Of a stretch of 64,000 nucleotides of DNA, positions 45,421 through 55,116 are shown in pieces. This DNA is from Cepaea nemoralis (taxonomy: Eukaryota > Mollusca > Gastropoda > Stylommatophora > Helicidae): positions 1 through 64,000 of the forward strand of contig JACEFZ010024486.1 in NCBI GenBank assembly GCA_014155875.1. Direction: 5' to 3'. Under the pieces are notes generated by a model, which ran no database searches, had not been told where the DNA came from, and saw only the letters and a list, made by a program, of their open reading frames with translations. Made by a program: the position numbers and the translations under genes. The number at the start of each line of letters is the position of its first letter. Within the stretch, counting starts at the first letter, position 1.

Positions 45421-46017
45421 AATATGTGTAGGGAACATAACATGCAAATTAGCACAAGTAAAACAGAGGTAATGACTATAACTAAAGAAGAAGAAACAAC
45501 AACAATTTACCTCAATGAACATCCCTTGAAACAAGTAAAGAGTTTCAAGTACCTTGAAAGTATAATATCATCAAATGGCACCAATACTAAAGAACAAACA
45601 TGTATCAATAGCTACTAAGAAAGCACTTTACAACACAATATTCCTACCAACTCAATGTTACCAATGCCAAACCTGGACAATGACAGAAAAGAAAAAGAGA
45701 AGAAAAATCACAACAAAAATGAGATTCCTGAGAAGAATACTCAATGTATCAAGAAGAGATCAGATCAGAAATGAAGACATCAGGACTAAAGTGGGGGTTA
45801 TAGCTGCGCTAGATTTTATTAGAAGGCAGCAAGTCAAATGGTTTGGCCATGCAAGTAGGTTACCAGTAAACAGCATACCACAACAAGCAATTACATACAA
45901 GACCAGAGGGGATCGGAGGAAGAGGCCGACCACGTAAACGATGGATGCAGGGAATAACAGAGTCCGTGGGAATTTCCATACATGAAGCCCATAAGCGGGC
46001 ACTCTCCCGCTGTTCAT
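45421..46017 (+). pseudogene. LINE reverse transcriptase C-terminal region (right fragment)
   Basis: The frame begins NNMCREHNMQISTSKTEVM, continues LKQVKSFKYLESIISSNG, then shifts near 45,575 to TKKALYNTIFLPTQCYQCQT, RFLRRILNVSRRDQIRNEDI and QQVKWFGHASRLP. These are the thumb and C-terminal region found in non-LTR elements without RNase H, a different family from the I-type LINE. It ends near GDRRKRP with another shift. The related RT core at 53,564-54,440 may be the same family. Confidence 0.75.
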
Positions 46018-46138
46018 ACTTCACCTCCACACTGCAAAGTATAAGTGGAACATGATGAGGTGAGCTAATGGCACCGGTAATTGACTTGTGCTTGAGCTGC
46101 GGTAACAAAATGGAGGTTCCAGATTTTGAATCATGCTT

Positions 46139-46233
46139 TTCCGGGATGGTAACCCGGTCAACAAAGTTGGATGTGTTGGCCGAAATGTGCAAACATCGCA
46201 GCTGTGCTGTAAACAGGCAAAACGCAATTATGT
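46139..46233 (+). mobile_element. GAA-tailed SINE relic running into a minisatellite
   Basis: Recognisable from CCGGGATGGTAACCCGGTCAA through GCTGTAAACAGGCAAAACGC, with a 14-bp internal deletion and no (GAA)n. The next bases (TGTCTAAAACAGACTGAAGA) are already the first minisatellite unit. Confidence 0.7.
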
Positions 46234-46990
46234 CTAAAACAGACTGAAGAGGAAGGCAATAGTCTAGGACAGACTGAAGGGGAAGGCAACAGTCTAGGAC
46301 AGACTGAAGGGGAAGGCAACAGTCTAGGACAGGCTGAAGGGGAAGGCAACAGTCTAGGACAGGCTGAAGGGGAAAGCAACAGTCTAGGACAGGCTGAAGG
46401 GGAAGGCAACAGTCTAGTACAGGCTGAAGGGGAAAGCAACAGTCTAGGACAGGCTGAAGGGGAAGGCAACAGTCTAGGACAGGCTGAAGGGGAAGGCAAC
46501 AGTCTAGGACAGGCTGAAGGGGAAGGCAATAGTCTAGGACAGACTGAAGGGGAAGGCAACAGTCTAGGACAGACTGAAGGGGAAGGCAACAGTCTAGGAC
46601 AGGCTGAAGGGGAAGGCAACAGTCTAGGACAGGCTGAAGGGGAAAGCAACAATCTAGGACAGGCTGAAGGGGAAGGCAACAGTCTAGTACAGGCTGAAGG
46701 GGAAAGCAACAGTCTGGGGAAAGCAACAGTCTGGGGAAGGCAACAGTCTAGGACAGGCTGAAGGGGAAGGCAACAGTCTAGGACAGGCTGAAGGGGAAGG
46801 CAACAGTCTAGGACAGGCTGAAGGGGAAGGCAACAGTCTAGGACAGGGGGAGGCAACAGTCTAGGACAGACTGAACAGGGAGGCAACAGTCTAGGACAGG
46901 ATGAAGGGGAAGGCAACAGTCTAGGACAGGCTGAAGAGGAAAGCAACAGTCTAGGACAGGCTGAAGAGGAAAGCAACAATCTAGGAAAGA
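46231..46990. repeat. 30-bp minisatellite, about 25 copies
   Basis: Unit AGTCTAGGACAGGCTGAAGG, then GGAAGGCAAC, with AAGCAAC, GACTGAA and ATGAAGAGG variants and a few truncated units near 46,715 and 46,850. Thirty bases keep several frames open on the minus strand (Pro/Leu/Cys-rich repeats of 273-288 codons). These are not supported as genes. It lies in the last intron of the C1q gene. Confidence 0.96.
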
Positions 46991-47136
46991 ATGAAGAGGA
47001 CCACAGTTATCTCATATTCTAAGGTATGTGAGGAAAGAATGAAGAGGGAAGTCTAGTGCTATTCTAATATAGAAATATTCTAATGTAGAAGAGAAAAGAC
47101 AAGTGAATGAATAATGATATACTGCTTGTTTTCCAG

Positions 47137-47540
47137 AGCCAGCAGCAACCAGATGGACAGGATTTTGTGTGCAGTGTATGGACGACATCAGGGTCGTGCC
47201 GTGGTCCGCTTCAATCCGCTGGAAGGTTTTAAGCAGGGGCACCAGCTGTGGCTTTGACGTCAGGGACGGTGTTTTCAATGCCCCAGTGGGTGGACTCTAT
47301 TTGGTGATTTTTGTACACTATCAAACTAGCATAAAACCCACGACAATCAGACTGATCTTGTCAGACAAGGGCCGCTGGAATGAGAGGGCCATGATTACAA
47401 CAGATACAATAAACCGTAACGCGTATGCTGTTGGCCACCGCTACATCAGCATGAATTCTGGGGAGACGCTTTATTTGTCCCTGCCTAAAAAACATTGCCG
47501 CTTCCAGATCCCATTCTTCTCCTGTGTGCTTGTCAGCTAG
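47137..47540 (+). CDS. Coiled-coil/C1q gene, terminal exon E (C1q domain)
   Basis: A clear acceptor (CTTGTTTTCCAG) is followed by 404 nt to a TAG. The frame enters in phase 1 (Glu codon split with exon D). The 134-residue product starts PAATRWTGFCVQCMDD and has the C1q/TNF-like jelly-roll pattern: IRWKVLSRG, GFDVRDGVFNAPVGGLYLV, then ISMNSGETLYLSLPKKH and a final IPFFSCVLVS, matching the usual FsGfLl strand. C1q modules trimerise and serve in pattern recognition in invertebrates. There is no frameshift and no copy in the left arm within this window. Alternative: a lone retained C1q pseudogene exon. Confidence 0.75.
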
Positions 47541-49435
47541 TGTTACTCTATGGTACACATGTGAAGTTGTCTGTGGGGTGCTGGCTTTTGAGCATCTGGC
47601 TACATGACCAAGCCAACTGATTTTTTTCTTTTTTTTTAATGTAGTCTTATTGGTTCTGTAGAAGCATTTTGTTTGTCTCTTAGATTGCTGTTGCCAGATT
47701 CCATTCTTCTCCCTTTGTCCTCTTCCCTTTGTTTGCTAATAGAGCATAGATATGCATCTTGCATTACTTATTGTAGTATTGTTACTATGTGAGAATATTC
47801 AGACTAAACAGGTTTATAGAACTCTGTGGGGTACGGTCTTGAGGAGATAATATTGTTGTATGACCAAGCTGTTTGTTCACTGTAATCAAATACCAGTTGT
47901 GGGGATACATTTTCTCTGTTTGCCTAAGCAAGGTTGTTACTTCCAGTGTGTAGTTGTTGGGCTGTGTCACTGTTGTGTCCCATTGGGTTCATGAGCAGGG
48001 ATCGCATGATGGACATGACAGGGGTCACAGATGATGGACGTGACAGGGGTCACAGATGATGGACATGATTGGGGCTGACAGATGATGGACATGATTGGGG
48101 CTGACAGATGATGGATGTGACTGGGCCCTACATTGCCAGCGATCGTCAAGTTGTTTGTGTCCCACTAGTGAGTTATGTTTAATAATGATCTTTCATTTGC
48201 ACCATTAGGTCCTCGTGTTGAGACATTCCATTCATCACCATACCATGTTCATCACTTCCATTGATGACTGGCCATTCAATTTCATTCACGTTAGTTGCAT
48301 GTCATTTATCTATCTGTCTGATTAAAATTACCACGGTAATCTTTAGTTCTGTCATGTCATCTACCTTTCTGTCTGTCTGATTAAAAATTATCACTGTAAT
48401 CTTTAGTTCTGTCATTATATCTTTCTGTCTCATTAAAACTAGCACTGTAATCTTTAGTTCTGCTAAGCTGTCTATCTTTCTGTCTGTCTGATTACAAATT
48501 ATCACTGTAATCTTTAGTTCTTTCTGTCTTTCTTGCTATCTCTATCTTTCTATCCATCTACCTATCATTATATTGTAATGGAAGCTGTTTGTGGCTGTAA
48601 ATTACAAGAATTTTAAAACGAATAACTGAACAATATTACTTGTAAATATTGTATCAGAAATATACTGCATTTTTATGTTTATGGGTGTAATCTTGATACC
48701 CATGTGCCATGATTGCAAGTGATCGTTGTAATCTTGATTTCTCCTCCAACCTGGCATGATTAAAGTTGATTGTTGTTTTATCATTTGTGTGTTTATATAT
48801 GTGAGTGTGTGTTGTAGTGTTACATCTGTTGTTGTACCAGACTGGTATTCAAGGAGGTGTGCCATGAGTCGAATTGGAGCTCATGGCATGATGAAAGATG
48901 GTCACATGAAAGGACGTGACACTCGTCGATTTTGACCCACGTGGCGCACGCAAAGGTTGTCGCCGGAGCAAATACGCACAGTTTGTGAAGGTGATGGGCA
49001 TTTCGAGTCATGGGTGTTGTCGTGTGCGGACGCACCACACGAAGGGAGATAGCAACGGCTTACACTACGCCACTATCATAGTATTCGTGTAGAAATGTTT
49101 AGATTTGTGATACAGTGTTGCATAATTGTGTGTGCAATTGTGAGTAAACATTGTACACCGATTTGAGGAATGGATGGTCAAAAAACTGCTCTCGTGTTGC
49201 GTTATCAAAGATGTATGAAGTTTGAGTTATAACAGTGGGCCATGCTGGTTGGGTAGAATGAATGAGTTTGACTATCAGTAAAATATGTAGCAAAAGGTAG
49301 AGTCTGAGATTCAGCAGAAAGATGAGTCCGAAACTAACCATGGGGACGACATGATGATGAATGAGGTTAACAATCAGTACCTCTAGAAGAGAACAGCACC
49401 CTGTGAATGCAGGCGGCAATTGAGCCCACAACACC
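47541..49435. other. 3' flank of the C1q gene with short tandem repeats
   Basis: No coding sequence is supported. At 48,001-48,125 a 25-32-bp unit (GATGATGGACATGACAGGGG or GATTGGGGCTGACA) repeats about five times. At 48,296-48,545 a unit of about 58 bp (TCTGTCTGATTAAAAATTA, then TCACTGTAATCTTTAGTTC) repeats about four times. Small frames across these repeats are not genes. Confidence 0.6.
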
Positions 49436-49572
49436 CATGTCAGACCCTGGCATGTGTATATGCCTTAATCTTCTTCTTTCGTTCGCATGAAATATGTCTA
49501 TAACTGCAATGTTGTCTCTTGTATGAACATATGAATTTAACTGTCTTTTTTTAGTTCACACAGCGGTCCCTA

Positions 49573-51120
49573 GAGTTTATCTTCCACTGTCATTTCTCTA
49601 GGCCAGAAGGTTTGCCTAGATATGTTATTTTTTGGGCAGTCTTGGAGTATGTGCTCTGCTGTCTGCAAAGTTAATGCACATGGCTGATTCACCAATCTTG
49701 AATTTTGTATACATGTGGTTGCGTAATCTATTGTGTCCTCTTCTATGGTGCAGAATAATGACTTGTTCTGGTCTGTCCATAACGTGGTAGTCATCTTGAG
49801 CAGGTTTTGGTGGCTTTCTGGCTGATTTGATCATTCTTTTCTTTTGGTGGTATGTAAAGTGCACATCAGGCTGTTCTTCTTTGGCTCCTTCCTTAGCCAA
49901 TTTATCAGCTCTGTCGTTTCCGGGTACTCCACAGTGGGATGCTATCCACTGTATGGTGACCTTAAACTGACTGCTAAGTTCAGAAAGTAGTGTCCTTAGT
50001 ACTGGCAATTTCCCAGACAGGATCGCCTCGAGTACTGATTTTGCATCTGTCAATAGCACCACAGGTTATGTACCATTGCTGGTATTTAGTAATTTCTCTG
50101 TTGCTATCTTCATTGCCTCAATTTCAGCATAGTAGTTATGGTAGTACTTTCCTGTCGGTACTCTAGCTGTGTCCCTGGTATTATTTGGGTATTCTATGTA
50201 CACTCCCGCTCCTCCATTTCGAACATCATTTTGTGCTACCCATCTGTGTAGACTCGGATCCAGTGGTCCTGTGGGTATTCTTCATCAAGGAAGCTGAGAG
50301 TGGCTGTTCTGAGCTGCATACTGTTCTGTTCTTCCTTGTCAAATATTCCTCTCACTTTTGTCTGGATTTGTAATGATAGTCTATGCTCATCTTTCCATGG
50401 AGTTCACTCTGGAATAGTTGTTAGGGGGATACCAACTGTGGGAAGATCGGTGGTTTCTCTGCAGAGTCGTTTGGCCTGGTGGATAAAACTATTCTTTTCA
50501 ACCGCCCCATAGCTAGGTCTTCAAATCTGTTCTTCATAGGGTGGCCTCGCAAGCTGAGGAACTTTTCTGCTTGTATTAGCGTTTTCATATCTCTGCGCTC
50601 TCTCAGTGCTTGTGTCCTCCCCATCTTCTCCATTTCCACTATAGGGGTTGATCTCATCCCTCCTGTGGTGACTCTAAGTGCTTGATTTTGCACCTTGTCC
50701 AGCTCTTGTAGTGTGGTTTTTGATGCTGAACACCACGCAGTTGACCCGAATTTCAGGTGTGGTCGTATGCTCTGTTGATAAACTTTGCTAAGTATTTTCC
50801 CACTGGCTCCCCATGTGGTTCCACTTAGCTTTCTCAGGATGGCTATTTTCCTTCTGGCTTTTGGTTTGTTCATGTGCTTTCTCCATGTCAGCCTGCCATC
50901 AAATGTTACTCCAAGGTATGTTGATTCTTTATCTTCTCTTAGGGGTGTTCCATTTATCTGGATGGTCCCTGCCTTTTGTTTTGGAGAGAGGGTAAATAAA
51001 TAGGGTGGTGCTGCACTTTTCAGTGTTTATGCTGACACACCATCTATTTCCCCATGCTACAAATGTATGTACAGCTCTTTGTAACAATCTAGATCTAGAC
51101 TGGTCTGTACACATATGGAG
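49573..51120 (-). pseudogene. Second I-type LINE, 5'-truncated and decayed
   Basis: On the minus strand from 51,114 it starts just after the catalytic Asp pair: LLQRAVHTFVAWGNRWCVSI, then RRKIAILRKLSGTTWGASGK and VQNQALRVTTGGMRSTPI. It then reaches RNase H (VLLTDAKSVLEAIL, TIQWIASHCGVPGNDRADKL) and ends FWPREMTVEDKL. Several frame changes and stops separate these blocks (50,929; 50,421; 50,062; 49,794). It is clearly related to, but diverged from, the LINE at 37,498-42,491. The VEDKL ending is the segment resembling the 38-bp minisatellite. Confidence 0.85.
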
Positions 51121-51217
51121 CTAACACAATATACATACTGACCCACGTGGCCAAGCTGGAAGCCATGAGCGTGAGACGGACAGAGAGAGGGAGAGAAAGG
51201 TACAAAAAGAGTTAGGT

Positions 51218-51430
51218 TGCATATCATTTGCAGGATTTAGCAGTCAACCTCGGCATTTTGTGGCTGTTTGTGATTCCTACACAAATTTATGTTCACTAGT
51301 TTGCCATTTCTTTCTGAACGACCGGCACTTATACCATTGTATGGAAACCAAAGCAAGGCGGTCTGCTTCCCAATCGCCGGCACCTGTGTTTCAAACACAA
51401 TATGCGGGATTAAGAATTGCACCAGTAACC
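51218..51430 (-). mobile_element. tRNA-derived SINE fragment
   Basis: The minus strand contains GCCGGCGATTGGGAAGCAG, GAAATGGCAAACTAGTGAAC and a CTGCAAATGATATGCAACC tail. It is the same family as 6,440 and 52,266 but diverged. Confidence 0.65.
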
Positions 51431-51657
51431 CAATCGCCACGGAGCGACAATAACTATTTTACAACAATAAATATGTGCCATTTTTATAAAAAGTATATTA
51501 GTGAAATTAGTTGACTGATCGATTGGCTGGTTTATGGATGGATGGAATGATTGATTCAATCATATCGCAGCTTGTAGTATACAGACATAATTCTAGCGGT
51601 TCAACTTCGGTCACCCCATTACAGACATCAGCAAAGAGCACATCATCATCATCTTCA
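51431..51657. other. Spacer, nothing recognised
   Basis: No gene or repeat is recognised. An (ATC)n patch at about 51,643-51,660 begins the tail of the next element. Confidence 0.5.
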
Positions 51658-51850
51658 TCAAGTGCCTTGCCGGCTGGCGTAAACGTTCATGACTTTCCAA
51701 AGATCTCGGTCTTTGGTGTTCTGGATCAACTCTGCTGATGATATCCATGCCACTGTCCCAATTCGTCCAGCATCATTTCTCTTGGTCTGTCTCTGCCTCT
51801 CTTCCCCTCGACCACCTCCATCTGTGAGAGAACTTTTGTCTCCGTACACT
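51658..51850 (-). pseudogene. LINE C-terminal relic
   Basis: The minus-strand frame ends RNDAGRIGTVAWISSAELI, then KDRDLWKVMNVYASRQGT and stop. The pattern of a basic block, Asp-Arg-x-x-Trp, then Ala-Ser-Arg-x-Gly-Thr-stop is the C-terminal end of a non-LTR ORF. It is followed in sense by (ATG)n. The same terminal codons occur in the interspersed element at 40,306-40,344. Confidence 0.65.
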
Positions 51851-52024
51851 AAATCTAACTGTACCTATTAAGTGATTCAATTCCGAAGGATAATAAATCG
51901 CCGAACGTGACCTCCCATTTAAACATAAGAATTAAAATAGTACACAGCAATGCGGCTTTACAGAACAGAAATACGAACAAAACATGGGCGTTGTGACGAC
52001 TAGCCTTCATCAGCAAAGAAATGC
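51851..52024. other. Short spacer
   Basis: Nothing recognised. Confidence 0.4.
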
Positions 52025-52262
52025 ATATACAAAAGTAGGTCAGCATGGCCGAATGGATAAGAATGCGTGTTCTTAAACATCCGGTGTGCTGATGCCGAGG
52101 TAAGGGGTTCAACCTATGCACCGGACAGTTGGACTAACATCGTCCTTGACTTGGTGACGTTATATTAATTACCCGTACTTCTGAAGTCGGAGTGGGTTCG
52201 CCTGATGGCGAGGGATCCTGTTAATAGGAAAAGCTAATCCACACGCAACATTCAGTCTAGCA
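52025..52262 (+). mobile_element. tRNA-derived SINE (Leu/Ser-like head)
   Basis: The head reads GTCAGCATGGCCGAATGGAT, then AAGAATGCGTG (A box), with a B box region GGGGTTCAACC at about 52,107. The body contains GAAGTCGGAGTGGGTTCGCC, then TGATGGCG, close to the core of the GAA-tailed SINE (GAAGTCGGATGTGTCGGCCT, then AATGGCG). This links the two families. The acceptor ends do not pair as in a working tRNA. Confidence 0.6.
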
Positions 52263-52265
52263 CTT

Positions 52266-52545
52266 CTAGAAGTGCCGGTCTCTGTGGCCTAGAGGTTAAG
52301 GACGTTGTTCGTAATCCCGTATATTCTCGAAAGAAACACAGCTGCGCGAGATTCGACAGCGGATAGCGTTGCATTGGTTACTTACGGAGGTATGTGAGCC
52401 GGTCGTTCAGAAACAATGGCAAACTACTGAACGTAAAACTTACCAAGACATCAACAGCAGCAGCGAACGAAAGATCAACAGCAGCTGAAAAATGCTGGTG
52501 TTGACTGCAATGGCTTGTAAGGGATATGTAAAAAAAAAAAAAAAA
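52266..52545 (+). mobile_element. tRNA-derived SINE, near full length
   Basis: Starts GCCGGTCTCTGTGGCCTAGAG and continues GTTAAGGACG (A box). The middle has GAGATTCGACAGCGG and GGCAAACTACTGAACG, and the end is CAGCAGCTGAAAAATGCTGG, then CTTGTAAGGGATATG and a 17-A tail. It is the most complete copy of the family seen at 6,330, 7,640, 42,595 and 51,218. Confidence 0.78.
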
Positions 52546-52599
52546 ACTACTAGAAGTAGTCTGTGTGGATTATGCTTGAGTTCAAAGTAAGTGAGCTAA

Positions 52600-53222
52600 A
52601 AAAAAAAAAAAAAAAAAAATACGTGTACAATACACAATATATAATACAATACACAACAACATATAATACAATACACAACATATAATACAATACACAACAA
52701 CATATAATACAATACACAACATATAATACAATACACAACAACATATAATACAATACACAACATATAATACAATACACAACAACATATAATACAATACACA
52801 CCAACATATAATACAATACACAACATATAATACAATACACACCATATAATACAATACACAACATATAATACAATACACACCATATAATACAATACACACC
52901 AACATATAATACAATACACAACAACATATAATACAATACACAACAACATATAATACAATACACAACAACATATAATACAATACACAACAACATATAATAC
53001 AATACACAACATATAATACAATACACACCATATAATACAATACACACCAACATATAATACAATACACACCAACATATAATACAATACACAACAACATATA
53101 ATACAATACACAACAACATATAATACAATACACAACAACATATAATACAATACACAACATATAATACAATACACAACATATAATACAATACACAACATAT
53201 AATACAATACACAACATATAAT
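52600..53222. repeat. 19/22-bp minisatellite, about 30 copies
   Basis: Unit ATATAATACAATACACAAC (19 bp), alternating with a form that has an extra AAC or CAC (22 bp). It is preceded by a 21-A run. The 218-220-codon Cys/Tyr/Ile/Val frames on the minus strand are repeat artefacts. Confidence 0.95.
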
Positions 53223-53552
53223 CACAGAGACCCTCCAAAGACTACATTCAGACATAAGAACGGGATGACAACACTAAACAGATGAAAAACAAGAACGGGA
53301 TGACAACACTAAACAGATGAAAAAACATGAGAACAATTAAAAGAGAATGAAATTTTGAGGGGGAAAATGTGTTTGCTACTTATCCCAGAATGCCAGGCTG
53401 ATATACAGATTATCAGTGACGGTAAATAAGAAATAGGCAATTGTGGATAGCCAATGAAATCTTGAGCAAAATTACTCAAAGAAAGAAAGCAAAGAATACT
53501 CCAGAATATATATTAATAGACAGAGAAATACGTCACATATGCAGAGTTGCAA
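53223..53552. other. Spacer with one tandem duplication
   Basis: A 35-bp segment (GAACGGGATGACAACACTAA onward) occurs twice at about 53,260-53,330. Nothing else is recognised. Confidence 0.5.
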
Positions 53553-54440
53553 AAGAAGAGTGATTGCAGATACAATGCAAAGAAATGGAGGATATAGAAA
53601 TAAAACACAACTTGAAAGAATTGCATGAAAACATAAAAATATTTACAAAGAAGGAAAATAATATAACAGGAAATGGTTGTATAAGAGGGAAAGATGGAGA
53701 AATTATAATTGATATTACCGACATAATAGAAAGATGGACAGAATACACAGAAGATTTATTCTGGGGCAGCAGGGTCAATAAAAAAACATTGTATAATACT
53801 CAAGATGGACCAAACATATTAAACGCTGAATTAAAGAAGGCTATTAAAAAGATAAAAGAAGGAAAGGCTGCAGGTCCTGATAAGATAACAGATATGATAA
53901 AATCCTTATCCAGCTTTGGCATTGATACTATTGTAGACTTATGTAGTGATACATATAATACTTTGACATCCCCAAGGATTTGAAAACAGCCATTTTCATC
54001 ACACAAGCCAAGAGTTGTTGATGGTGAGGATTACAGAACGTTTAGCATAATGAGCCACAAAACTAAGATACTACTCAAGGTCATACAAGAAAGAATTCAA
54101 AGTAATATAGATGGGGAAGTAGCTGAAATATAATTTGGGTTCCCCAAAAACATGTTAATTGAAAAATATATAGAGGTTAAGACAAATATGTTTCTTTTAT
54201 AGACTACAAGAAAGCTTTTGAAAGAATACAACATGAACGACTAATTACATTCCTTCAAGATATAGGAGTAGACGGAAAGGACATCAGACTTATTAGTAAC
54301 ATGTACTGGGAACAAGTGGCGTCATTTAGATGCAGAAGTAATTATTCGTCGCCCATAGAGGGACAAAAAAAGAGGAGTACGGAAGGGATGTGTATTGTCC
54401 CTAAGCCTCTTCAGCATATACACAGAAAGAATTTTTACAC
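53553..54440 (+). pseudogene. LINE reverse transcriptase relic (family without RNase H)
   Basis: A 139-codon frame (53,564-53,983) with WTEYTEDLFW, then LKKAIKKIKEGKAAGPDKIT is the start of a non-LTR RT domain. After a frameshift come YRTFSIMSHKTKILLKVIQERI, FGFPKNM, DYKKAFERIQHERLI and RLISNMYWEQVA, with several stops. The domain stops before the catalytic FADD block and joins the module shared with 3,364-3,735. It probably belongs to the same family as 45,421-46,017. Confidence 0.75.
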
Positions 54441-54957
54441 AAATCGAATTGACTGGACACTGAGTGGATGTCGTCTCATTAACACGAAATGGGACTCTTG
54501 GATAGCTAATCCATTACGTGGAAGTCCGAAGCGAAAGCTTGCTGAGTGGATGTCGTCGGCAGACTGACCGTTCCTGGTTTGCGTGGGGAGCGACCAGTGG
54601 CGAACGAAATGCCCAATACATGGACGTGAGGAATTAAAGCAGCCATGTGCATGACGTAGCGATTCCTTGGGTGAGCCCAATACCAGAGCACTATGTGTCG
54701 GCTCTGCAATTATGAAAGCCTCAATGGATGGCGGAAAATGCCCATGGACCGCCCTTACTTTCCCTTGAGGGCTGACCGTGAAGTTTACGACCGTTCTAAC
54801 TTGACCAGTTGGTATATGGACGGCATCACAACAGTGAGAGTCCCCCAGGAATGCCAACCTGGTTTTAAAAAAAAAAAAACGCACGATAAAGTCGGATGTA
54901 TTGGCCTAAGGGTTTTGGCCCAAAGGTGCCTCACGAAAAAAAAAACCCACTCCGGAT
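54441..54957 (+). mobile_element. Second copy of the module plus degenerate GAA-tailed SINE
   Basis: From about 54,482 it parallels 3,364-3,735 in order, then from 54,880 carries AAAGTCGGATGTATTGGCCT, an A-run and CTCCGGATGAACACAGAAGA. Divergence from the palindrome copy is substantial. It directly follows an RT relic, which suggests that the module is the 3' UTR of that LINE or of a chimaera with it. Confidence 0.65.
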
Positions 54958-55094
54958 GAACACAGAAGAAGAAGAAGGAGGAGGAGAAGAAGAAGAAGAA
55001 GAAGAAGAAGAAGAAGAAGAAGAAAAAGAAGAAGAAGAAGGAGGAGGAGGAGGAGGAGGAGAAGAAGAAGAAGAAGAAGAAGAACTGCCAGGAC
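54958..55094 (+). repeat. (GAA)n/(GGA)n microsatellite expanded from a SINE tail
   Basis: About 130 bp of GAA and GGA triplets, starting where the SINE normally ends in three to five GAA units. The Glu-rich frame is an artefact. Confidence 0.93.
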
Positions 55095-55116
55095 TTAACA
55101 ACAATGGGTGAATCAT

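Noticed and set aside
45860..46979. 273- and 288-codon repetitive Pro/Leu/Cys frames on the minus strand
   Set aside because: The 30-bp unit is a multiple of three, so several frames stay open at once. There is no start context or domain, and it is a minisatellite.
52025..52125. Candidate tRNA-Leu gene
   Set aside because: No paired acceptor stem and the sequence continues into a SINE body.
52550..53255. Three 218-220-codon Cys/Tyr/Ile/Val frames resembling membrane protein
   Set aside because: All three frames of the same strand are open across the 19/22-bp minisatellite, which is impossible for a selected gene and typical of repeats.
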